Source: AP-15 sp963788085 (lineage in GTDB: Bacteria; Pseudomonadota; Alphaproteobacteria; ATCC43930; CGMCC-115725). Taken from it: a stretch of 64,000 nt of DNA. Location of the stretch: positions 62,001 through 126,000 of the forward strand of contig CAWBFS010000057.1 in assembly GCA_963788085.1 (NCBI GenBank), in the 5' to 3' direction. Positions 27,726-35,682 of this stretch are shown in pieces; position 1 is the first letter of the stretch, and each line of letters opens with the position of its first letter. The notes under the pieces are model-generated. The model did no database searches. It was not told the DNA's origin and saw only the letters and a list, made by a program, of their open reading frames with translations. The translations under genes and the position numbers were made by a program.

Positions 27726-28001
27726 GTGAGGGTCTTACCGCTTCTATTGGGGATGGCTGCGGCGCCGGCAGGGGCCGCACCGCCGCCCGGCGCGTCCTCT
27801 TGCTCGGGGTGCCATCCGCCGAGCGCTTCGGCGCAAACGAAGGTGGCGCCGCTACGCGGACAAAACCCCGCAGAGATCGTGGCGGCGATGGAGGCGTTCC
27901 GCTCCGGTGAGCGCCCGTCGACGGTAATGGGACGCATTGCGAAGGGGTTCTCCGACGACGAGATCCGGGCGATCGCCGCCTGGGTGGCTGAGCCGCATTG
28001 A
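27726..28001 (+). CDS. fccA: c-type cytochrome, FccA-like subunit of flavocytochrome c sulfide dehydrogenase
   Basis: About 91 residues with a signal peptide (VLPLLLGMAAAPAGAAPPP) and a single heme site CSGCH; the axial Met is probably in GERPSTVMGRIAKGFSDDE. The length and the ending FSDDEIRAIAAWVAE fit the small cytochrome that partners FccB in the periplasm and takes electrons from sulfide oxidation. The start is taken as the GTG at 27726, because upstream residues are encoded by a REP-like palindrome. fccB follows after 10 bp. Confidence 0.82.
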   Translation: MRVLPLLLGMAAAPAGAAPPPGASSCSGCHPPSASAQTKVAPLRGQNPAEIVAAMEAFRSGERPSTVMGRIAKGFSDDEIRAIAAWVAEPH

Positions 28002-28011
28002 GGGCTGAGCC

Positions 28012-29278
28012 GTGACGCGGGCGACACGACGTGCTTTTCTGAGCGGCGCGGCAGCGGCGGTCGCGCTATTGCCAAAGCCGTCCTTGGCTCAGGCGAAGGC
28101 GCGCATCGTTATCCTCGGCGGCGGGTTCGCCGGCGCGACCTGCGCGCGGGCCTTGCGTCGCGCCGACCCGCGGTTCGAGATCACGCCTCGTCGAGCCCAA
28201 CCCAATCTTCACGGCCTGTCCGTTCAGCAACGCCGTGATCGCCGGTCTGCGCGACATTGCGGCGCAGCGCTTCGGCTATGACGCGATCCGCAACGAAGGC
28301 GTAGCCGTTGCGCCGGAGCAGGCAATGGCGGTCGATTCTCAGGCGCGGCGCGTCAGCCTGCGTGGCGGCGCCGCACTCAACTACGACCGGCTGGTCATGG
28401 CGCCGGGGATCGCGATCCGCTGGGATGCGCTGCCCGGCTATGACGAGGCCGCGGCCGGCGTGATGCCGCATGCCTGGGTGGCCGGCGACCAGACGCTCCT
28501 GCTGCGGCGCCAGCTCGAGGCGATGCCCGACGGCGGCACGGTCGTGATCTCGGCTCCTGCCAATCCGTTCCGTTGTCCCCCTGGCCCGTACGAGCGGGCC
28601 AGCCTGGTCGCCCATTACCTGAAGCAGGCAAAGTCACGCTCCAAGCTGATCGTGCTCGACGCCAAGGACAGCTTTTCAAAGCAGCGATTGTTTCAGAACG
28701 CCTGGCAGCAGCTCTATCCCGAGATGATCGAATGGGTGTCGCTCTCAAACGGCGGCAAAGTCGTCTCCGTCGACGCGAAGACCCGCACCTTGACGACCGA
28801 TTTCGCCAGCTACAAGGCCGATGTCGCGAATGTCATCCCGCCGCAGCGGGCGGCGGGGATCGCGCAAATCGCGGGTGTCGCCGACGCCACCGGCTGGTGC
28901 CCGATCGATCCGGTCAGCTTCGAATTGCGTCTCCAGCCGAACATCCATGTCATCGGCGACGCCGCGATCGCCGGCGCGATGCCGAAATCGGCCTTCGCCG
29001 CCAACGCCCAGGCTAAAGTCTGCGCCGATGCCGTAGCCGCGCTGCTGCATGGCCAAGCCCTGTCGCCACCAAAGCTGATCAACACCTGCTACAGCCTGGT
29101 GGCGCCCGGTTACGGGATTTCGATCGCCGGGGTCTACCATCCGACAGGTGGGCAGCTGGCCGATGTCGAGGGGGCGGGCGGGGTCAGTCCGATCGATGCG
29201 CCGGCCGATTTTCGTGCTCTCGAGGCAGCTTATGCGGAATCCTGGTTCCGCACGATCACGGCCGAAACGTTCGGCTGA
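28012..29278 (+). CDS. fccB: FccB-like flavoprotein, sulfide dehydrogenase (one frameshift)
   Basis: About 421 residues. Twin-arginine signal TRRAFLSGAAAAVALLP, FAD-binding ARIVILGGGFAGATCARAL, then VEPNPIFTACPFSNAVIAGL after a one-base break near 28186 (one C too many in ACGCCTCG). Cys in TACPFSN and Cys in ANPFRCPPGPYERA are the usual redox-active and structural Cys positions of flavocytochrome c; GWCPIDPVSFE and NIHVIGDAAIAGAMPKSAFA complete the fold. Periplasmic oxidation of sulfide with electron transfer to FccA. Starts at a GTG. The soxX gene begins 4 bp after its stop. Confidence 0.9.
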
Positions 29279-29282
29279 TGCC

Positions 29283-29717
29283 GTGGTCGCCGGCTTGGCG
29301 GCGCTGTTGATGTCGACCGGCGCCGTTTCGCCAGGGGAGTTGCGCCCCTACACGATCGTCGGCGAAGCGATTCCCGCCTCGCTGACCGGAACCGCCGGCG
29401 ACCCGGTGCGCGGCCGGGCGATCGTCTTGGATCGTCGGTTGGGCGCCTGCCTGCTGTGCCATACCGGCCCGTTTGCGGAAGAGAAGCTCCAGGGGACGCT
29501 CGCGCCGGATCTGTCGGGGGCCGGCGCGCATTGGTCCGAGGGTCAGCTAAGGCTGCGCATTATCGACCCAACCCGGCTCAACCCCGACACGATCATGCCA
29601 CCATACTACCGGGTGGAAGGACTCACCCGCGTCGGTCATGCCTGGCGCGGCAAGCCGATCCTGACCGCCGAGCAGATCGAGGATGTGGTAGCGTTCCTAG
29701 TGACCTTGCGCGACTGA
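29283..29717 (+). CDS. soxX: SoxX, monoheme cytochrome of the Sox system
   Basis: 144 residues with an N-terminal hydrophobic signal (AGLAALLMSTGAVSPGE). The heme site is CLLCHTGP; the C-terminal PDTIMPPYYRVEGLTRVG contains the Met ligand in a typical SoxX block, followed by LTAEQIEDVVAFLVTL. SoxX pairs with SoxA to attach a sulfur substrate to SoxY. The GTG at 29283 is the only start fitting the signal peptide; it lies right behind fccB, so the genes are co-transcribed. Confidence 0.9.
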   Translation: MVAGLAALLMSTGAVSPGELRPYTIVGEAIPASLTGTAGDPVRGRAIVLDRRLGACLLCHTGPFAEEKLQGTLAPDLSGAGAHWSEGQLRLRIIDPTRLNPDTIMPPYYRVEGLTRVGHAWRGKPILTAEQIEDVVAFLVTLRD

Positions 29718-29734
29718 TCGAGGTGCCTAGAGCG

Positions 29735-30188
29735 ATGCAACTGCTGTCGACCCGCCGTCGGATCCTGTTGGCGGCCGCGGGGGTCGGGCTCGCTTCGTTC
29801 GCTCCGAGAGCCAGCGCGACGGAGGAGGCGATGTCGGACGCGATCCGCGATTTCATCGGCGAGGCGCCCGTCGCGCCCGGCAAGGTCAAGCTCGAATTGC
29901 CGTCGATCGTCGAAAACGGAAATACCGTGCCTTTGACCGTGTCAGTCGAGAGCCCGATGACCGAAACGGACCACGTCGAGAGTATCCATATCTTCAACCA
30001 GAAGAACCCGCAGCCTTACGTCGCCGCGTTCCACCTCGGCCCGCGCGCCGGCAAGGCTTCGGTCGCGACGCGCATCCGGCTCGCCGAACTCGCAACGGGT
30101 CGTCGCAATAGCGCGGCTAGCCGATGGGAGCTTCTGGTCGGACAGCGCCGATATCATCGTGACCTTGGCGGCCTGCACCGAGCAGTGA
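29735..30188 (+). CDS. soxY: SoxY-like sulfur carrier protein with atypical C-terminus (one frameshift)
   Basis: About 150 residues. Tat-like signal STRRRILLAAAGVGLASFAP, then IRDFIGEAPVAPGKVKLELP, IVENGNTVPLTVSVESPM, HVESIHIFNQKNPQPYVAAF and GKASVATRIRLA, all family-typical. A one-base break near 30085 leads to NSQRVVAIARLADGSFWSD and the end SADIIVTLAACTEQ (stop 30186-30188). Classical SoxY ends in GGCGG, whose Cys carries the sulfane chain; here the only C-terminal Cys sits in AACTEQ. Carrier function is plausible but the swinging arm differs. Followed by soxZ after 7 bp. Confidence 0.88.
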
Positions 30189-30195
30189 AGAGCCG

Positions 30196-30516
30196 ATGGC
30201 GCGGGTATTGATCAACTTCCCGCCGCGCGCAAAGCGCGGTGACATTATCGAGATCAAGACCTTGATCCAACATCCGATGGAAACGGGCTATCGCCTTGAC
30301 AACAAGGGCGCGGTGATACCGCGCGACATCATCAGCCGCTTCAGTTGCACCTACAACGGGGAGGAGGTGTTTCGGGCCGAGCTGTTCCCGGCGATATCGG
30401 CGAACCCGTTCATCGCCTTTTCGACCATAGCGACGGAGAGCGGCGAGTTGGTCTTCAGCTGGATCGACGATAATGGTCAAATTCAGAGTGAGATCCGTCA
30501 AATCACGGTCGAATGA
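30196..30516 (+). CDS. soxZ: SoxZ, partner of the SoxY carrier
   Basis: 106 residues, intact. VLINFPPRAKRGDIIEIKTL, QHPMETGYRLDNKG, RDIISRFSCTYNGEEVF and LVFSWIDDNG are standard SoxZ features. It forms the heterodimer SoxYZ in the periplasm and needs no signal of its own because it can be carried with SoxY. The soxA ATG overlaps its stop (ATGA), which indicates coupling. Confidence 0.95.
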   Translation: MARVLINFPPRAKRGDIIEIKTLIQHPMETGYRLDNKGAVIPRDIISRFSCTYNGEEVFRAELFPAISANPFIAFSTIATESGELVFSWIDDNGQIQSEIRQITVE

Positions 30517-31286
30517 GGGCATTGCTCGCAGCGGGGCTCGCGTTGGCGGCCGCCGTAGCGGCGCAGGCAGCCGAGATTGCGAACGAGGCGAGGCGCTCGG
30601 GTTATGATTTCGCCAGCCCCGAAATCCGCGCGATGCAGGACGACGAGACGGCCAACCCCGGCATGCTGTGGATCCTGCAAGGCGAAAGCCTATGGGCCAG
30701 AAAAGCGGGTGCAGCTGCGAAGTCCTGCCAGGATTGTCATGGCGACGCCGAGGCCAGCATGAAAGGAGTCGCCGCCCGCTATCCGGCGTTAGACGCCGTC
30801 TTGACCCGTCCGGTCGACCTCGAACAACGAATCAACCGCTGCCGCACCGAACATCAGAGGGCGCAGCCGCTCGACTGGGAAAGCAACGACTTGCTCGCGC
30901 TGACCGCATTTGTCGCCCGTCAATCGCGCGGACAGCCGATTGCAGTCTCGACCGGCCCCGAGTTGCGTGCGTTCGTCGATCAAGGACGACGGTTGTTCGA
31001 GCAACGCGAAGGTCAACTGAACATTTCCTGCAGCCAGTGCCACGACGACAACTGGGGCAAGCGCCTCGCCGGCAACGTGATCCCGCAGGGACACCCGACC
31101 GGCTACCCGATCTATCGTCTCGAATGGCAGAGCCTCGGCTCGCTGCAGCGCCGTCTTCGCGGCTGCATGACTGGGGTGCGTGCCGAGCCCTTCGAGTATG
31201 GTGCTCCGCAGGCCGTCGCCCTCGAACTCTACCTGATGGAGCGGGGCCGCGGTATGCCGATGGACGCCCCGGCGGTGCGCCCGTGA
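30513..31286 (+). CDS. soxA: SoxA, diheme cytochrome of the Sox system
   Basis: 257 residues with a signal peptide (LLAAGLALAAAVAAQAAE). Two heme motifs, CQDCH near residue 73 and CSQCH near residue 170, and the conserved LRGCMTGVRAEPFEYGAPQ, whose Cys is the persulfide heme ligand in characterised SoxA. With SoxX it forms the L-cysteine S-thiosulfotransferase that loads SoxY. Last gene of the iorAB-fccAB-soxXYZA run. soxB and soxCD, needed to complete the classical cycle, are not in this window. Confidence 0.94.
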   Translation: MRALLAAGLALAAAVAAQAAEIANEARRSGYDFASPEIRAMQDDETANPGMLWILQGESLWARKAGAAAKSCQDCHGDAEASMKGVAARYPALDAVLTRPVDLEQRINRCRTEHQRAQPLDWESNDLLALTAFVARQSRGQPIAVSTGPELRAFVDQGRRLFEQREGQLNISCSQCHDDNWGKRLAGNVIPQGHPTGYPIYRLEWQSLGSLQRRLRGCMTGVRAEPFEYGAPQAVALELYLMERGRGMPMDAPAVRP

Positions 31287-31299
31287 GTGTATCGGCCGC

Positions 31300-32461
31300 C
31301 TATCTCTCGTCCGGATCGGTCAACGTTGGGATCTCGGCGCGGATCTTGGCGATCGTATAGTGCTTGACTTCAAGCGTCCATGGCGAGTTGATCGCCGGCT
31401 CCGTCACGCCGGCGAAGGGAAGATAGAGTGCGATGTTGGAGACATAGAGGAATTGCCCGTCGGCGCTGAATGCCGGGCTCGCCGGGAAAAGGAGTCCGCG
31501 GATCGTGCCGTCCTTGTCGATCCCATTGAAATCACCGCGTCTTGCAATGACTTTCGGCAAAGTGTCGTCCAGCCGGTCGATCGCGTTCGGGTCGATGACA
31601 TCGACCTCGTCCTGCTGATTGGCGACGACCCAAAGATTGTCGCGGCGGTCCACAGCGATGCCGTCCGGAGCATTGACGCCGGTCGTCAGAACCTCGGCCG
31701 TCGCCCCACCAGGCACCGACACCGAGCCGTCATTGTTCAAGCTTACGGGCACCTTGACGATCGAATGGTAGGCGGTATTGGCCACGTACATCGCGGTGAA
31801 CTTGTTGTCGAACTCGACGCCGTTGGCGCCGAAAGGCGGGACCAGGATCACTCCATTGGCGGCCTGCGGCGATAATGTCTGCGAGTTCGACGAATGTGGT
31901 GGGTGTGCCCCCGGTGGGGCCTGTCTTCCAGATGACACCCTGAAAAGAATCCGACACATAGACATTGCCGGCCTCGTCAAAGGTCAGGGCGTTAAGGCCA
32001 GAGGCGCCGCCGAGCCCGGTGTTCATGAACACAGTCGCTTTGCCGGTCGCCGGATTGGCCTGCCAGACGATCCCCTGAGCGAGGTCGCAAATCAGCAAGT
32101 TCTTCGAGGATGATTGGTACACCAGGCCCAACAGATGCGGGCTGGGCTGCGGGGCCGGGCTCGGTGCCGGGTTGATCAGAGGTTTGTCGTAGAGCAATAC
32201 GCCGTTGGGCCTGAAAGAGAACAGATGCGGCGGTCCGGGAACCGCGCCATCGCTGTTGAACCCGAAAGAGGGCGTGTAGACGGTGCCGTCGGGGCCGACT
32301 GTAAGCCCTTCGATCGACACTGGTACATTGCCAGAGTTACCCGGCACGTAAGGGACGATGGCAAAGATATCAGTGTCACCGCGATCCCAGGCGAGCGCCG
32401 GCGCTATACTGCAGGTCAACAGCAACGCCGCCAAAATTTTACTGCTCGATGCTCTTCTCAT
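31300..32461 (-). CDS. Secreted SMP-30/NHL-type beta-propeller protein (one frameshift)
   Basis: About 385 residues. The signal peptide is SKILAALLLTCSIAPALA, then propeller repeats such as ISIEGLTVGPDGTVYTP-like blades: LNALTFDEAGNVYVSDSF, PDGIAVDRRDNLWVVANQ, PAFSADGQFLYVSNIAL. A Pro-rich insert (NPAPSPAPQPSPH) lies in the first half. The frame breaks near 31875 and continues to the stop at 31300. The start is the ATG at 32461 with GGGAGG eight bases upstream. Family members include gluconolactonases and lipoprotein-like propellers; no catalytic role can be assigned. Convergent with soxA. Confidence 0.8.
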
Positions 32462-32655
32462 CGAATCCTCCCAATAATGTTGGTTAATTTTGCTGACGAT
32501 ACCACGACAATACTGCGTTTGACGGCCAAGGGTGTCAAGCATCGACTGCGGCGAATATTTGCTATCCCCGAGGCCCTCCGATCGCGATGCGAGATGCGGC
32601 GCCGGCGAGTATTGGCTATGTTTGACCGGGCCCCCCAATGCAGGAGAAGGCGCCG

Positions 32656-33853
32656 ATGAAGGTCAAGGGTCTCCAAATTCTTCGCTGCGATGCCGGCTGG
32701 CGAAACTACCACTTCCTTAAACTGACGACCGATGAGGGCGTCGTCGGCTGGAGCGAATTTGACGAGGGATTCGGCTCGCCCGGGGTCAGCGCCGTCATTG
32801 AGCGGCTCGCCGGGCGGGTAGTCGGGCAGCCGGCGTTCGACCACGAGCGGATCTATACCGAGCTATATTGCTTTACCCGGCCGGCTGCTGGCGGCGTAGT
32901 CGCCGAAGGGCTCGGCGCCGTCGAGAACGCGCTGCTCGATGCCAAGGCCAAGGCGCTCGGGGTGCCGTGCCACGCGCTTCTCGGCGGAAAGCTTCGAGAC
33001 CGTATCCGGGTTTATTGGTCGCATTGCGCGACTTGGCGGATTAACCATCCGACCCTCTACAAACCCGCAATCACCAGCCTAGACGGCGTAAAGGCGATCG
33101 GCGCCGAAGTGCGCGACAAGGGTTTCAGCGCGCTGAAAACCAACATCTTCATCTACGACGGGGGCGCACCACGCGGCTGGCGCCCCGGGTTCGGGGTTCC
33201 GTTCATGCCCGAACTCAATGTCGACAAATCGGTCTTGCGCAACTTGCGCGCCCACCTCGAAGCCATACGCGACGGCGCCGGCCCAATGTCGACTTGCTGC
33301 TCGACCTGAACTTCAACGCCAAGACCGAAGGTTATCTGAAGATCCTGCGGGCGATCGCCGACATCGAGATGTTTTGGGTCGAAGCCGACAGCTATAGCCC
33401 CGCGGCGCTCGCCTATATTCGCCGGCAGAGCCCCCATCCCATTAGCTCGTGTGAAACCCTGCTCGGGTTACGCGAATTCCTGCCCTACTTCCGCGAGCAG
33501 GCAATGGATGTCGCGATCGTCGATGCGGTATGGAACGGGGTCTGGCAGTCGATGAAGATCGCGGCCGCCGCCGATGCCCACGAGGTCAATATCGCGCCGC
33601 ACAACTTCTACGGCCATCTAGCCACGATGATGAACGCGCATTTCGCAGCCGCCACGCCCAATCTGCGGATTATGGAAGTCGACATCGATCGGCTGCCTTG
33701 GGACGAGGAATTGTTCACCAAGGTGCCGCGATTCGAGGGCGGCACCTCATCGTGCCCGACGAGCCGAGATGGGGCACAGAGCCGAACGAAGAGGAAATTC
33801 GCGCACATGAGCCGCGGGCCGGGGGCGGGCTGCTCAGTTATCGTCAAACATAA
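32656..33853 (+). CDS. Mandelate racemase/muconate lactonizing enzyme family protein (two frameshifts)
   Basis: Enolase-superfamily enzyme of about 399 residues. The N-terminal capping domain (NYHFLKLTTDEGVVGWSEF) leads into the barrel: GAVENALLDAKAKALGVPCH, KGFSALKTNIF (catalytic Lys region), VDLLLDLNFNAKTEGYLKI (metal Asp/Asn), MFWVEADSYSP (metal Glu), and NIAPHNFYGHLATM. Breaks near 33285 (a C run) and 33742; the end is HLIVPDEPRWGTEPNEEE. The start is the ATG at 32656 with AGGAGAAGG upstream. Substrate is probably a sugar acid or similar; it cannot be specified. Confidence 0.84.
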
Positions 33854-33906
33854 ACGCGATAGCGGCGCCCGTTGGGCGCCACATCACAGCCATAGGAGCG
33901 ACGGGA

Positions 33907-34443
33907 CTAGGCCGCCAGAGGCGTGGCCTCGCTCGGGGCTTCGACCGCCCTTTCGGCCTTTTCCGGCAGGCCCATCAGTCGGCGCAGCGCGTCGCGTCCG
34001 CGCGACAGGCGCGAGCGGACGGTGCCGACCGGAACACTGAGGACATTTGCGGCGGTCTCGTAAGACATCCCTTCCAGCCCGACGAGCAGGATCACCTCGC
34101 GTTGCTCCCCAGGCAGGCGGGCGAGCGCCTGATCGAGTTCGCGAAGCTGGCTCGATGCGGTCGGATCCGTAACAGCCACGAGCGAGGACGACATCTGCTC
34201 GATGTCGATGGTCGCTTCGTCGCGCATCGCGCGCCGCACCATGTTGACGTAGTGATTGTGCATGATCGTGAAGAGCCAAGCGCGGATGTCGGTGCCGGCC
34301 TGCCAAAGATGGCACTTGGAGATAGCGCGCAGCAACGTCTCCTGTACGAGATCGTCCGCGCGATCGGCGCTGCGGGTGAGCGCTCGCGCATAGCGCCGAA
34401 GTCTCGGAATCTCCCGCTCGACGAGACCATTAAATTCGGACAT
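33907..34443 (-). CDS. ECF-family RNA polymerase sigma factor
   Basis: 178 residues. Region 2 has ALTRSADRADDLVQETLLRA and DIRAWLFTIMHNHYVNMVRR; region 4 has LPGEQREVILLVGLEGMSYE and SVPVGTVRSRLSRGRDALRR. The two-domain form without extra C-terminal domain is a typical ECF factor, resembling those of the alphaproteobacterial general stress group, but no NepR/PhyR partner or anti-sigma gene is adjacent. Divergent from a small secreted-protein gene across an AT-rich intergenic region that may hold its own target promoter. Confidence 0.93.
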   Translation of the reverse strand: MSEFNGLVEREIPRLRRYARALTRSADRADDLVQETLLRAISKCHLWQAGTDIRAWLFTIMHNHYVNMVRRAMRDEATIDIEQMSSSLVAVTDPTASSQLRELDQALARLPGEQREVILLVGLEGMSYETAANVLSVPVGTVRSRLSRGRDALRRLMGLPEKAERAVEAPSEATPLAA

Positions 34444-34734
34444 GGTTCTTCCTTCCAGCCAATCCTCCCGTCTCCGGGCGTTGGTCCAAAACCTAAGAGC
34501 GCCCTGTAATCGGCGTATGAACGGCGCTCTGGTATTTGGTAAAAAGTTGTAATCGGAATGTAAATATTTTGTCGTTTAATCAGGCTCTGATTTGGGTTAC
34601 ATTACCATAGAAATGTTTACTTACATTTACAGTTTGAGAGCTTCGCTTCGCCTTTAACTGCAATCCATGCGGGAACTTGCGGTTGCCGGGGTTTGTTGGC
34701 TATCGGTAATTACCCGTCCGGAAGGAGTGTCAGC
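34444..34734. promoter_or_regulatory. AT-rich divergent promoter region between ECF sigma and small exported protein
   Basis: About 290 bases, much richer in AT than the flanks, with TGTAATCGG repeated at 34505-34513 and 34549-34557, and several TGTAAAT/ATTTACA words between about 34555 and 34635 (AATGTAAATATTT, GTTTACTTACATTTACAG). Direct and inverted copies suggest a regulator-binding or sigma-specific control region. No gene is seen in it. Confidence 0.45.
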
Positions 34735-35018
34735 ATGAAAGCGATACTGCTCCCCGCCGCTTTTGCGGTGGCCGTCACAGGCCTAGCACTGAGTTCCACT
34801 CCTGCGCCGGCCAAGGGCTGCCTGAAAGGGGCGGTCATCGGCGGGGTCGCCGGGCATTTTGCCGGTCACCACGGGCTGCTCGGAGCAGGCGCGGGCTGTA
34901 TCATCGGCCATCACGAGGCCAACAAGCAGCGCGCGAGCGCGAGCGGGCCTACCATGATGAAGGGTACGGCAGCGGCACTCCGCCCTATGATCACGGCTCC
35001 GGCTACGCTCCGCGCTGA
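34735..35018 (+). CDS. Small exported glycine-rich protein (probable frameshift)
   Basis: About 94 residues after correction. The signal peptide is LLPAAFAVAVTGLALSSTPAPA, then a mature part with a glycine-zipper-like core: GCLKGAVIGGVAGHFAGHHG and AGAGCIIGHHEANKQ. In the uncorrected frame the product would run to 35196 and overlap the opposite gene; shifting frame near 34945 gives AYHDEGYGSGTPPYDHGSGY and a stop at 35016-35018, a more natural Gly/Tyr/His tail. Start is the ATG at 34735 behind AAGGAG. The function is unknown; similar small proteins are common in rhizobial relatives. Divergent from the ECF sigma gene. Confidence 0.65.
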
Positions 35019-35061
35019 GGCGATGGGCGCCGCGGCAGCTGCGGCTCCTGCCCGGACCGGG

Positions 35062-35607
35062 TCAGACTTGCAGTACTTCGGCGTTCGGAGCGGCTTCGAG
35101 TTCGCAGGCGTTCACAGTCATTGCCAGCATGCTGTAATACCCGATGGCGCCGGTCAGCTCGATAAACCCCTGATCGCCGAACCGCTTCCGGAGTGAGGCG
35201 GCGCTCGCCCCGTCGATCCGGTGTTTGCGGAGGAGCTGCCGCGTAAACTCGACGATTTCGGCGTCTTCTGGCGAGATGCCGCGCGAGTGGTTTTCGCGGA
35301 TCGCAGTAATCGTCTCCTCGGGAACGCCCTGCCGCCGCGCACCGCCGGTCTGAGCACCCCAAACATAGACCGCTTCGAACTCGCGCGCGACGGTCATAGC
35401 GGCGAGCACCCGAGCCCGCATGTCGAGCGAGCCCTCGAAGCGCACAAAGGCGCCGAGGTGAGCCACACGGCCTGCCAGTTCCGGACAGTGGAGAAACATC
35501 GTGAACGGCCCCTGAATCGCGCCGCGGCTCTGGGCGATCGCGTCCACGATCGCGTGGTGCTTTGCAGGAACCTGTTCCTTGCTGGTGATCGGCTGCAGCC
35601 TGGCCAT
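35062..35607 (-). CDS. Carboxymuconolactone decarboxylase-family protein lacking the CxxC pair
   Basis: 181 residues with the CMD/AhpD fold: AIAQSRGAIQGPFTMFLHCP, RARVLAAMTVAREFEAVYVW and FGDQGFIELTGAIGYYSML. The position of the AhpD Cys pair reads VYVWGAQTGGARRQGV, with no Cys, so a peroxidase role like that of the protein at 6443-7015 is unlikely. The start is taken as the ATG at 35607, six bases after an upstream ATG (35613) that abuts the GAAGGA site. Divergent from the interrupted epoxide hydrolase gene. Confidence 0.85.
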   Translation of the reverse strand: MARLQPITSKEQVPAKHHAIVDAIAQSRGAIQGPFTMFLHCPELAGRVAHLGAFVRFEGSLDMRARVLAAMTVAREFEAVYVWGAQTGGARRQGVPEETITAIRENHSRGISPEDAEIVEFTRQLLRKHRIDGASAASLRKRFGDQGFIELTGAIGYYSMLAMTVNACELEAAPNAEVLQV

Positions 35608-35682
35608 GTTCATTCCTTCACTTTTGGGATCGCCGGCCGGCGAGGATACGATCCAGGTCATTCCCGGGAAAGGAGATCGCGG

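Noticed and set aside
34693..35196. The 167-codon reading of the small exported protein
   Set aside because: Its last third overlaps the opposite carboxymuconolactone decarboxylase-family gene and loses the Gly/Tyr/His pattern; the shifted frame ending at 35018 is more natural.
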